Positions 45,494 to 54,700 of a DNA stretch of 64,000 nt are shown piece after piece. Numbering within the stretch: position 1 is the stretch's first letter; the number at the start of each line of letters is the position of its first letter. The translations under genes and the position numbers were made by a program. The notes below the pieces were generated by a model. That model searched no databases. It was not told where the DNA came from and saw nothing but the letters and a program-made list of their open reading frames with translations. Origin of the DNA: DDH964 sp963806685. GTDB taxonomy: Bacteria; Desulfobacterota; Desulfuromonadia; Desulfuromonadales; DDH964. The stretch is taken from contig CAWDZB010000003.1 in the NCBI GenBank assembly GCA_963806685.1, positions 62,001-126,000 of the forward strand, given 5' to 3'.

Positions 45494-47335
45494 GTGAAGT
45501 ACCCGCCCCTGGCCACCGACACCAACCCGCCGCCCAAGCGTTTTCTGGACGTCTTCCGCTACAGCCGCCGCGCCCTGCAGCTGGTCTGGTCGACCAGCTG
45601 GCGGTTGGCGCTGGTCTTCGCCGTTCTGACCCTGGTGGCCGGGGTGCTGCCGGCGGCGGTGGCGTGGATCGGGAAGCTGATCGTTGACGGGGTGGTCGCG
45701 GCGATGGCCCAGCACAAGCTGGCCGGCAGTGCCGATACCACCATGGTTCTGATGTTCGTCGCCGCCGAGGCGGGAGTGGTGGCGCTGATCGCCGGGGCGC
45801 AGCGCGGCATCGCCACCTGCCAGGCGCTCTTGCGGGCGCTGATGGGGCAGCGCATCAACGTGATGATCCTGGAGAAGGCGCTGACCCTCAAGCTCGCCCA
45901 CTTCGAGGACTCGGAGTTTTACGACAAGCTGACCCGCGCCCGGCGCGAGGCCTCGACCCGCCCCCTCTCCCTGGTCACGCGCACCTTCGGCCTGGTGCAG
46001 AACGGCATCTCCCTGGTCAGCTACGCCGTGCTGCTGGTGCAGTTCTCCCCCTGGACGGTGCTGATACTGCTCGGCGGCGGCATCCCCGAGTTCCTCGCCG
46101 AGGCCAAGTTCTCCGGCGACAAGTTCCGCCTCTTCCGCTGGCGCTCGCCGGAGACGCGGATGCAGATGTACCTGGAGACGGTGCTGGCGCGGGAGGACTA
46201 CGCCAAGGAGGTCAAGCTCTTCCGCCTCGGGCCGAAGCTGCTGCAGCGCTACCGGGAGATCTTCGCCAAGCTCTTCGCCGAGGACCGGGCGTTGACCCTG
46301 CGCCGCGACAGCTGGGGCTTCGCGCTCGGTCTGCTCGGCACCGCCGCCTTCTACGGCGCCTACGCCTGGATCGCCGTCTCGGCCATCCAGGGCGCCATCA
46401 GCCTCGGGCAGATGACCATGTACCTGCTGCTCTTCAAGCAGGGGCAGTCGGCGGTCTCGGCCAGCCTCTCGGCGATCAGCGGCATGTACGAGGACAACCT
46501 CTACCTCTCCAACCTCTACGAGTACCTGGAGCAGCCGGTGCCGGCGGTGCATGGGGAGCTGCAGCAGGGGCCGCAGCCGGGGGACGGGGTGCGCTTCGAA
46601 GAGGTGACCTTCAGCTATCCCGGCAGCGAGGAGCCGGCGCTGCAGAAGGTGAACCTGCACCTGAAGCCGGGGGACAGCCTGGCGCTGGTCGGCGAGAACG
46701 GCTCGGGCAAGACCACCCTGATCAAGCTGCTCACCCGCCTCTACCGGCCCGATTCCGGACGCATCCTGCTCGATGGCCTCGACCTGCAGCAGTGGCAGGC
46801 CGAGGCCCTGCGGGCGCGCATCGGTGTGATCTTCCAGGACTTCGGCCGCTACCAGTTCCTGGTCGGCGAGAATATCGGCGCCGGCGACATGCATCACTTC
46901 GAGGACCGACAACGCTGGGAGCTGGCGGCCGAAAAGGGGATGGCGCAGGAGTTCATCGCCAAGCTGCCGCAGCGCTACGACACCCAGCTCGGCAAATGGT
47001 TCAAGGGGGGGCGGGAGCTTTCCGGCGGCCAGTGGCAGAAGATCGCCCTTTCGAGGGCCTTCATGCGCACCGGCGCCGATATCCTGGTCCTCGACGAGCC
47101 GACCGCGACCATGGACGCCGCCGCCGAGGCGACGGTCTTCGAGCATTTCCGCGAACTCAGCCGCGGCAAGATGACGATCCTCATCTCGCATCGCTTTTCC
47201 ACGGTGCGCATGGCCGACCAGATCGTCGTCATCGACAAGGGGCGCATCGTCGAGCAGGGGAGCCACGAACAGCTGATGAGGCTCGGCGGCCAGTATGCCT
47301 ACCTCTTCTCGCTGCAGGCCGAGGGGTACCGTTGA
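45494..47335 (+). CDS. ABC transporter, fused permease and ATPase
   Basis: The 613-residue half-transporter has an N-terminal membrane domain of about six helices (residues 30-330). The nucleotide-binding domain has Walker A GENGSGKTT, signature ELSGGQWQK, Walker B ILVLDEPTA and SHRFSTV. It belongs to the exporter type (lipid, peptide or drug). The start is GTG 45494. It is convergent with the methyltransferase gene and has no obvious partner, so it probably works as a homodimer. Confidence 0.9.
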   Translation: MKYPPLATDTNPPPKRFLDVFRYSRRALQLVWSTSWRLALVFAVLTLVAGVLPAAVAWIGKLIVDGVVAAMAQHKLAGSADTTMVLMFVAAEAGVVALIAGAQRGIATCQALLRALMGQRINVMILEKALTLKLAHFEDSEFYDKLTRARREASTRPLSLVTRTFGLVQNGISLVSYAVLLVQFSPWTVLILLGGGIPEFLAEAKFSGDKFRLFRWRSPETRMQMYLETVLAREDYAKEVKLFRLGPKLLQRYREIFAKLFAEDRALTLRRDSWGFALGLLGTAAFYGAYAWIAVSAIQGAISLGQMTMYLLLFKQGQSAVSASLSAISGMYEDNLYLSNLYEYLEQPVPAVHGELQQGPQPGDGVRFEEVTFSYPGSEEPALQKVNLHLKPGDSLALVGENGSGKTTLIKLLTRLYRPDSGRILLDGLDLQQWQAEALRARIGVIFQDFGRYQFLVGENIGAGDMHHFEDRQRWELAAEKGMAQEFIAKLPQRYDTQLGKWFKGGRELSGGQWQKIALSRAFMRTGADILVLDEPTATMDAAAEATVFEHFRELSRGKMTILISHRFSTVRMADQIVVIDKGRIVEQGSHEQLMRLGGQYAYLFSLQAEGYR

Positions 47336-47369
47336 GGGGCGGTGAAGCAGGGTGATCTCAGCGTCCGGT

Positions 47370-48170
47370 TCAGCGAACCCGGCGCCAGAGGGTCAACTGG
47401 GAGATGTTGAACTGGAACTTGCGCGCCGTCTCGCGCAGCACGAACTCCACCTCCTGCGGCTCGCCAAGCGCGGCAAAATGCCCGGCGAGCTTCTCCCTGA
47501 GCCCTTCCAGGCTGGTCAGCGGGGTGCCGTAGCGGTAGCGGCCGCCGAGCCATTGCGGCCGGGGGGTGAATTCTTCCAGCCAGTTGTAGGGGGAGGCGAT
47601 CGCCAGCAGGCCGCCGACAACCAGCCGCTGATGGATGCCGGCGAGAAAGCGCCCCGGTTCGGTGAGGCGATCGATGAGGTTGGCGGCCAGGACCAGGTCG
47701 AAGTCGCAAAGGTGCGATTCCAGGCCCTGGGCGTCCTGCTGGTGGAAGGCGACCCGGGGCGCGGCCGCCGCCAGCCCGAGGTCGGCAAGGCAGACCTCCT
47801 GTTCGGAGATCAGCTCGCCTTCTTCGGCGAGTTGGTAGCGGATCCTGCCGCGCTCCTGGAGCCGGCGGGCGATGGCGATGAAGCGGCTGGAGAAGTCGAC
47901 GCCAGTGACCTGGTCGAAGCGGGCCGCCAGTTCAAAGCTGGCCCGGCCGACGGCGCAGCCGAGGTCGAGGGCCCGGCGCTGCGGTTGCCCGGCCAGCGCC
48001 GCGGCACAGAGGCGCGCCAGCTGCGCCGGGAAGTTGGGGACCTCGAACCGGTCCGGGCCGTAGTGGGCATCGCAGTACTGGGCCACGGCGGCATCCGACT
48101 CGTAGCGGGCGTAGCACGCCACCATGCTGGTCTTGCGGGGGCCTTGGGGCAGAAGGGGAGGACTCACCAT
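47370..48170 (-). CDS. Stand-alone OvoA C-terminal-type 4-mercaptohistidine N1-methyltransferase
   Basis: The 266-residue SAM methyltransferase has the family opening YESDAAVAQYCDAHYG and VPNFPAQL, then ALDLGCAVGRASFELA for SAM. The ending 'ETARKFQFNISQLTLWRR' is typical of the putative 4-mercaptohistidine N1-methyltransferase family, the C-terminal part of ovothiol synthase OvoA. The sulfoxide synthase part is not in the window, so it must be elsewhere or absent. A GGGAGC ribosome site precedes the ATG at 48170. ATG at residue 16 is an alternative. Confidence 0.82.
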   Translation of the reverse strand: MVSPPLLPQGPRKTSMVACYARYESDAAVAQYCDAHYGPDRFEVPNFPAQLARLCAAALAGQPQRRALDLGCAVGRASFELAARFDQVTGVDFSSRFIAIARRLQERGRIRYQLAEEGELISEQEVCLADLGLAAAAPRVAFHQQDAQGLESHLCDFDLVLAANLIDRLTEPGRFLAGIHQRLVVGGLLAIASPYNWLEEFTPRPQWLGGRYRYGTPLTSLEGLREKLAGHFAALGEPQEVEFVLRETARKFQFNISQLTLWRRVR

Positions 48171-48498
48171 GGCCTGCTCCCGGATTGGGGCTGGTGTGCC
48201 GCGGCGCCGGTTTGCCGGCTGCGTGGAGGAATTATAACAGGCCGAAAAAGAAAGTAAAAACGATCTGCGGGGGCGGGCTTAAAGAATTTCTCAGGAAAAA
48301 TCTCGGGAGCTGGCCAGGTGCTTCGCTCAAGAAAATGAGGTGCCAGGCAGGGCATTTACAAGCCACGCCAACAGGGATAAAGCGGATGAAGGGGATGAGT
48401 CAAACCCAATGCCTTGAAATTGGTGGCTTTATCCCTCCTTGTCAGGTCGGATTCTCCGCCGAAGGGGTTTCCCCCTTAGAAGAAAGGGGCACTAAAGT
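48171..48498. other. Non-coding stretch before repeat copy B
   Basis: About 330 bases with no convincing gene, moderately AT-rich in places. Short open frames here show no family pattern. It ends where the dispersed repeat starts. Confidence 0.5.
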
Positions 48499-48790
48499 CG
48501 GCGGGTCTCGTCCCGCCGGACGAGTTGCTTTTCTGATTCGGCTCAGAAAGGTAACCAAAAGAGCCCGGGCTGCTGCCGGCATGGGGACACGGCGAGCTCG
48601 GCTCACGATCGGCCATTGCTGGAGGCGAGGGGCGGCGCGTCTTCGTTGGCTCCATCTGCGCAGGGTGGTGGTCGTTCCGGCATGCGTTCAGGCGGGGCGA
48701 ACTCCGGCGCTGCTTGGAAAGCCGACACCCGTCGTCCGGGGACGCAACCCCCGAGGTTTTGTGGGTCCTGGGTTAACGATCCCGGCTCCT
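48499..48790. repeat. Structured dispersed repeat, copy B
   Basis: It aligns with copy A in order, with GGCGGG-tctcgt-CCCGCC and then GTTGCTTTTCTGA pairing with TCAGAAAGGTAAC (48524-48555). The two differences from copy A convert A-U pairs into G-U pairs, so the stem is kept in RNA. CAAAAGAGCCCGGGCTGC and GCGTCTTCG..CTCCATCTGCGCAGGGTGG follow. Copy B ends just before the small membrane protein gene. Confidence 0.75.
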
Positions 48791-48804
48791 TTCCCATTTC
48801 GCCT

Positions 48805-49209
48805 ATGAAGAAACGTTATATCTACACTTTGCTCTTCGGCGTTCCCGGGCTGGTGATCGCCCTGGTCGCGGCCGTCCTGGCCTTCGGGACGGCAATCGGC
48901 TTCCTCTGGCTCTACGTCTTCGGCGACAGCTCCTGGCCTCAGGTGCCCGCGGCGCTCGTTTCGGCGCTGTTCGGCATCCTCTTTCTGGGTCTGTGGATCG
49001 GTTCGCTGGTCTGGGGCTGGCGGGTCGGCAAAAGGCTTGAAGCCGATCCGGCCCTGGACCGGCGGCATATTTTCTGGTCGTTAGGGATTACCCTCGGCGT
49101 GTTGCTGCTGGTAGTCCTGCATCAGTTCAGCGTGGGGAACCTGGGGCCGAAATCGGACAGCGCGGTGTGCAGCGACTACTGCCGCGACAGAGGGCTACCA
49201 TGCCAGTGA
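48805..49209 (+). CDS. Small membrane protein, probably frameshifted at its end
   Basis: The 134-residue frame has three hydrophobic segments (about 7-36, 47-72 and 89-106) and ends with the cysteines in VCSDYCRDRG. In the +1 frame the reading continues without interruption from about 49186 to a stop at 49321. It includes YHASELTPRDTGERICSCLD, which looks like a natural continuation with a second cysteine pair. The annotated end may thus be an artefact of a one-base indel. No family is recognised. Confidence 0.6.
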   Translation: MKKRYIYTLLFGVPGLVIALVAAVLAFGTAIGFLWLYVFGDSSWPQVPAALVSALFGILFLGLWIGSLVWGWRVGKRLEADPALDRRHIFWSLGITLGVLLLVVLHQFSVGNLGPKSDSAVCSDYCRDRGLPCQ

Positions 49210-49609
49210 ACTGACGCCGCGCGACACCGGCGAACGGATCTGCAGTTGCCTCGACACCTTCGGCCGGGAGGTAATCCGTGTTCCGCTGGAGGGCCTCGGG
49301 CAAAAGCACTCCCGGCCTTGATCGCCGTCGTCGGCTCCCCTATCCTGAGCCGAGCTGAAATATCAAACTTTCTGGTTATGCACCTTAATCAAGTTGAGCA
49401 AAATCGAAGGGCAAGCATGAAAAGCTTATTTAACAGGGGTAAAAGGGGTATAAGGGATAAAAACTAGAGATTTTGGACTTGGTTTTTTCCCATTCATCCA
49501 CTGAATCCCTGTTCAAATAATTTTAAAGGCTTTCTGTGAAATCTCGTAAAATTCGACCTGCTTGAGTGAAGTCCATACCCAAATCAAACTATTTAGGGAG
49601 AACCGAACC

Positions 49610-49849
49610 ATGGATATCGACTTGGACGTATTGAGCCACCTGCTCAAAAAACGCACCGATGAAATCGACGAGATTGTCGCCGGCACCGGATACCTGGCCC
49701 GCACCGTGATCGGCGTCGGCACCTTCCTGCTCGACCACGAAGGCAACGTCGATCTGCTCACCGGCAAGCAGCAGGTCACCTTTGAGCGGTTTCTGAAGCC
49801 GCTGCTGGAGAGGACGCCGCCGCGGGAGACAAGCAGCGAAGGGGATTGA
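49610..49849 (+). CDS. 79-residue conserved-type hypothetical protein
   Basis: The acidic protein begins MDIDLDVLSHLLKKRTDEIDEI and contains GTGYLARTVIGVGTFLLDHEGN and FERFLKPLLERTPP. An AGGGAGAACC ribosome site precedes the ATG. Its 3' end and terminator are duplicated at 55.9 kb. The family is not recognised. Confidence 0.65.
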   Translation: MDIDLDVLSHLLKKRTDEIDEIVAGTGYLARTVIGVGTFLLDHEGNVDLLTGKQQVTFERFLKPLLERTPPRETSSEGD

Positions 49850-49982
49850 CCTTTTCTCACTCGCACGCTAAAAGGGAGTCCGTTTTTCGGGAGGCTGGGG
49901 GCCTGCACGGATTTTTTCATAAATCTTTCTACAACCGCCTGACCGGGCTATCCCGGCAGGCGGTTACTTTTTTTCCGGGGAA
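49785..49982 (+). repeat. Direct repeat R1 (copy 1): gene 3' end plus terminator
   Basis: About 198 bases, from AGCGGTTTCTGAAGCC through the terminator to CCGGGGAA, recur at 55907-56105 in the same orientation with scattered differences. The two copies bracket the IS256 element and the Ig-repeat gene. Confidence 0.85.
49933..49974 (+). terminator. Rho-independent terminator in repeat R1
   Basis: ACCGCCTG followed by CCGGG pairs with CCCGG and CAGGCGGT, then ACTTTTTTT follows. The equivalent in copy 2 lies at 56057-56094 with a weaker T-run. Confidence 0.85.
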
Positions 49983-50178
49983 TGGGAGGGGCGGCCCTGG
50001 TCTGAGCAAATCCTTGCTGCACAAGGGGCCGCAGCGCTCCAAAGTTCCGACCTGGGGCAAGCAGGCAAGGGTTCTCCGGTTGTGGGAAGGCAGGGGGGGA
50101 AGTGTTTTTAAACCAGCTGCTTGGGATCTTGATGCCACAATTTGCGACCTCAATTCAGCGGCGCGGTCGTCTCACCCG

Positions 50179-50250
50179 AAGGCGAGAGAAGCAAAAATCT
50201 TGCGCGGGAGCCCTATTCCCAATTGCCCGGTGCCTTTTAATGGGTAACCC
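50179..50250. repeat. Repeat R2 copy 1 (inverted partner at 58.5 kb)
   Basis: The segment AAGGCGAGAGAAGC..AATCTTGCGCGGGAG..TGCCTTTTAATGGGTAACCC matches the reverse complement of 58523-58594 with scattered differences. It lies just upstream of the IS30-type remnant. Confidence 0.7.
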
Positions 50251-50290
50251 CGCAGACGTTTTTAATCCTGGCAACAGAAAGGTGATGCAA

Positions 50291-50356
50291 ATGGCCAAAA
50301 TGGGACGGCCAAGGCTGTCTGCTTCTCAAAAGGCAGAGCTTTGGCGAAGGTGTTAG
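50291..50356 (+). pseudogene. N-terminal remnant of an IS30-family transposase, split by an IS256 element
   Basis: Twenty-one residues remain, ending MGRPRLSASQKAELWRRC. This is the typical start of IS30-type transposases (MGRPGLS..QKAELW.RW..GQSL). Beyond the IS256 element, at 51670-51700, CGAAGGTG continues as AAAAACGGTCAGTCCCTT. That would read K-N-G-Q-S-L after restoring one base, so the host gene was already decayed or has since decayed. It is non-functional. Confidence 0.75.
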
Positions 50357-51669
50357 TGCATCATCGTTTCTGTAAATTGCACCGGGCCTGACAAAAAGAC
50401 AGGCCACGGTTATCCTCTTTTGGTTGAATCGCCAAACTCACCCAGAGAGGAGACACCGTGACCCGTCCAGAGGAGTATAGCGTTATTCAGGATGTTGTGA
50501 AACTGCTCGCCGATGATGGCTTTAATGCTCTCGGCGAAGCCCTGCGTCGCATCATCAACCAGGCCATGCAACTGGAACGACAGCAGCACCTGGGTGTCGG
50601 TCCCTACGAGCGCAGTGACGCTCGCAATGGGTACGCCAACGGATACAAACCGAAAACCGTCCAGACCCGGGTCGGAGCTCTTGAGTTGGACATCCCCCAG
50701 GTCCGGGATGGCAGTTTTTATCCGTCCAGCCTGGAGAAAGGGTTACGCTCCGAGCGGGCCCTGAAAATCGCCTTGGCCGAGATGTATGTGCAAGGCGTCT
50801 CGACCCGGAAGGTCGCCAAAATTACCGAGCAGCTTTGCGGCTTCGAGGTGACCTCAACGCAGGTCAGCCGGGCGGCAAAAGAACTCGATCACGTTCTTGA
50901 CCAGTGGCGCAAGAGACCGCTGGGGGCTTATCCCTACGTCTACCTCGATGCACGCTACGAAAAGGTCCGGCATAACGGTTCCGTTGTCGATGTGGCCGTC
51001 CTGGTGGCCATCGGTGTTGCCGAAAGCGGGCATCGTCAGATTCTGGGGACCTCGATTGCCTTGTCGGAGCAGGAGGCTCACTGGCGCGATTTTCTTCGCA
51101 GCCTGCAGGACCGCCACCTCCATGGTGTCCGGCTATTTATCAGCGATGCCCACGAAGGGCTCAAGGCAGCCCGGAAAGCGGTGTTCCCCAGTGTCCCCTG
51201 GCAACGCTGCCAGTTCCATCTCCAACAAAATGCTCAGGCCTATGTGCCGAAGCAGGAGATGAAGAAAACGGTTGCGGCTGACATCCGCAGTATTTTTACG
51301 GCTCCAACGGCGGCCGAGGCCAAGCGGCTTCTGGACCAACTGCTTGAGCGTTATGAGAAGTCTGCCCCACGCCTCACGGCCTGGGCCGAGACAAATATCC
51401 CTGAAGGGCTGACCGTCTTTCAGTTTCCCAGTGAACATTGGCGGCAAATCCGTACCAGCAATGTTCTGGAGCGAGTCAACAAGGAAATCCGACGTCGAAC
51501 TCGGGTGGCAACCATTTTCCCGAATGAGGCGTCCTGTTTACGACTCGTCAGTTCCGTTCTGATGGAGATCTCAGAAGACTGGGAAACCGGACGAATCTAT
51601 TTGAAATTTTAACCGCCGATCACTGCCTCAAGAGGATTGGAGAATTTACAGAACAGATGTTGCTTTATC
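50353..51669 (+). mobile_element. IS256-family insertion sequence (1317 bp) with 9-bp target duplication
   Basis: The flanks GCGAAGGTG at 50344-50352 and 51670-51678 are identical 9-bp direct repeats, the usual target-site length for IS256. Ends carry subterminal inverted matches TTCTGTAAATT (50369-50379) and its reverse complement AATTTACAGAA (51643-51653). The outer bases match only loosely. One transposase gene fills the element. The reading frame of the IS30 remnant continues on both sides, which fixes the boundaries. Confidence 0.85.
50458..51612 (+). CDS. IS256-family (Mutator-type) transposase
   Basis: The 384-residue DDE transposase has the family features GYKPKTVQTRVGALELDIPQVRDG and YPYVYLDARYEKVRHNG (first Asp). 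The signature block is FISDAHEGLKAARKAVFPSVPWQRCQFHLQQN (second Asp and CxxH). NVLERVNKEIRRRTRVATIFPNEASCLRL includes the catalytic Glu. It starts at GTG 50458 behind GAGAGGAG. The length and motifs are intact, so it may be active. Confidence 0.95.
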   Translation: MTRPEEYSVIQDVVKLLADDGFNALGEALRRIINQAMQLERQQHLGVGPYERSDARNGYANGYKPKTVQTRVGALELDIPQVRDGSFYPSSLEKGLRSERALKIALAEMYVQGVSTRKVAKITEQLCGFEVTSTQVSRAAKELDHVLDQWRKRPLGAYPYVYLDARYEKVRHNGSVVDVAVLVAIGVAESGHRQILGTSIALSEQEAHWRDFLRSLQDRHLHGVRLFISDAHEGLKAARKAVFPSVPWQRCQFHLQQNAQAYVPKQEMKKTVAADIRSIFTAPTAAEAKRLLDQLLERYEKSAPRLTAWAETNIPEGLTVFQFPSEHWRQIRTSNVLERVNKEIRRRTRVATIFPNEASCLRLVSSVLMEISEDWETGRIYLKF

Positions 51670-51711
51670 GCGAAGGTGAAAAACGGTCAGTCCCTTCCCT
51701 GGAGGCGAACA

Positions 51712-54700
51712 CTATGGTCTTGTCACTATATTGGAGACTAAGGTGATCGCGCCGTTTATGGCCAGGGCTCTGCCATGAACCGTAGCGCCATCCCCCAGGG
51801 TAATCGATGTCCATGCCAGAATATTCCCCGCGAAAATTGAGAGTGTTCCGACGGTGGCGGAACTGCCGACCTGCCAAAAAATGTTCTCCGGCAAAGCGCC
51901 CCTGGCCAGGAGAATCTGGCGGCCAGGGGACGTCGTCAGGGTTGAACCGATCTGAAAGACCCAGACAGCATTGGCATCCCCTTGTGCATCGAGAGTGAGA
52001 TCCCCGGACGAAATTGCCAGGGCTGCGTCGGTCTTGTAGAGGCCGGGGAGGAGGGTTTGCCCACTGATATCAACGGGGAGGATGACAGCATCGCCGGACC
52101 GAAGAACAGCGTCGTTATAGGCGTCGGTCAAATCGATTTTCGCCTGGACGGCTACAGGGTCGGCCCCGGTGTAAATTGTCCCATCCAAAACCTCGCCGGG
52201 CGGGAATCCGGTCACGGAGGTGCCAAGAGACAGCCCGAGATTGCCATGGACCACCGTTGGCCCGGCATTGGTGATCGTCGATCCCGCCAGCAGCGCAAAG
52301 GTCGCGGCGGATCCGAGAGAGACGGGCAGTGGTCCCGGAGCCAGCGCCGTTGCGACCAGAGTAGTAGCGGAGATGCTCCCCGAGGTTGCGGTGATGACCG
52401 AGGTGCCGATAGCAACAGCTGTTGCCAGCCCGCTGGCATCAATGATCGTTGCCACCGTCGTTGTGTCTGAAGTCCAGATGACGGCGTTGGAAATGTCCTG
52501 GGACGTGCCGTCGGAAAAGATCCCGGTCGCTGTGAATTGAACCGTCTGGCCGATGGCAATGCTCGGATTTTCCGGGGTGACGACGATCGAAACCAAGGTC
52601 GCAGCCGTCACGGTAAGGAGGCTGTTCCCGGAGATGCTCCCGGAGGTCGCGGTCATCACTGATGTCCCTATGCCAACCCCGGTCGCCAGGCCGTCGGCAT
52701 CTATTATGGCAACGTCTATGGTCCCGCTCGTCCAGATGACGCTCGAGGTAATGTCAACCGAGGTGCCGTTTGTGTAGGTGCCGGTGGCGACAAATGGCTG
52801 GCTCAGGCCGTTGGCAATCGTCGGATCGATCGGCGTGACGGTGATCGAAGAGAGGGTCGCGGCTGTGACCGTCAAGGTCGTATTTCCGGCAATGCTGTCC
52901 AGGGTCGCTGTGATGACCGAGTTGCCGGCCGACATCCCGGTGGCCAGCCCGCCTGAAACCACGGTTGCCACGCCAATCGTCCCGGAGGACCAGGTGACCA
53001 GGCCACTGATATCGGCCGATATGCCATTAGAATAGGTCCCGATAGCGACAAATTGCCTGGTCAGACCGTTGACAACGGTTGGATTTACCGGGGTGACGGC
53101 GATGGAGGAGAGGGTCGCCGCCGTGACGGTCAAGGTCGTATTGCCGGTTTTGCCCCCCAGGGTGGCGGTGATAAGGGAAGTGCCGGTGCCGACCCCCGTC
53201 GCGAGACCACCGGGGTTGACCGTCGCCACCGCAATCGTCCCGGAGGACCAGATGACCAAGGCGCTGATATCGACCGATGTGCCGTTAGAATAGGTCCCGG
53301 TGGCGACAAACTGCCGGGTCAGGCCGGCAACCAGGCTGGGATTGATCGGGGTGACCGTAATAAGGCTCAAGGTTGCGGCCGTGACGGTCAAGGTCGTATT
53401 CCCTGCAACGCTCCCCAGGGTGGCAGTGATGAGCGAAGTACCGGTCGTCAGCCCGGTCGCCAGTCCATCCGAGGTTATTGTTGCCACGGCAATTGTCCCG
53501 GAGGACCAGGTGACGGTGGTTGTAATATCGGTTGAAGTCCCGTCGGTGTACGTCCCGGTGGCCACGAACGGCCGGGTCAGGCCGGCAACGACACTCGGAT
53601 TCACCGGGGTGACAGTGATCGAAGCGAGGGTCGCTGCGGTGACCGTCAAGGTCGTATTTCCGGCAATGGTGTCCAAGGTCGCAGTGATGACCGAGGTGCC
53701 GGCCGACATCCCGGTGGCCAGTCCGCCTGAAACCACGGTTGCCACACCAATCGTCCCGGAGGACCAGGTGACGACGGTGGTAATATCCGTTGAAGTGCCG
53801 TCTGTGTACGTCCCGGTGGCGAGAAACTGTCTGCTCAGACCGTTGACAACGCTCGGATTCACCGGGGTGACGGCGATGGAGGAGAGGGTCGCCGCCGTGA
53901 CGGTCAAGGTCGTACTTCCGGTTTTACTCTGCCAGCTGGCGGTGATGAGGGAAGTGCCGGGGGCGATCCCTGTCGCGAGACCAACCGAACTGACGGTTGC
54001 CACGCCAATCGTCCCGGAGGACCAGGTGACGTCAGTGGTAATGTCCGTTGAAGTGCCGTCTGTGTACGTCCCGGTGGCGAGAAACTGCTTGCTCAGACCG
54101 TTGGCAACGCTCGGATTCACCGGGGTGACGGCGATGGAGGAGAGGGCGGCCGCTGTGACCGTCAAGGTCGTATTTCCGGAGATGCTCCCCGCTGTCGCGG
54201 TGATGAGCGAGGTGCCGGCCGCGACCCCGGTGGCGATTCCACTGCCAGTACCGCCGCTGGCACTGACAACCGCAACACTGGTCGTCCCTGAACTCCAGAT
54301 GACCGAAGCCGTCATATCCTGCGAGGTCCCGTCAGTGAAGGTCCCGATCGCTGCAAACTGTTTGGTTAGTCCCTTGGCAACACTCGGATTAGTCGGGGTG
54401 ACCGTGATTAAACTCAACGTCGCGGCGGTCACGGTCAGCGTGGTATGCCCCGAGATGCTCCCTGAAGTCGCGGTGATCTGCGAGGTGCCGACAGCGCCCC
54501 CGATGGCCAGGCCGTCGGCATCGACGATGGCAACACTGGTAGTACCCGAACTCCAGACGACCGCGGCGCTGAGATCCTGGGCGGTGCCGTCAGAATAGAT
54601 GCCGGTCGCTGTAAACTGCTTGGTGAGCCCTTTGGCGACCGCCGGATTGACGGGCGTCACCGTGATCAGACTCAGCGTCGCGGCAGTGACGGTCAGTGTG

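Noticed and set aside
49322..49609. Small frames in the gap after the membrane protein gene
   Set aside because: No ribosome site or family pattern. The region appears non-coding.
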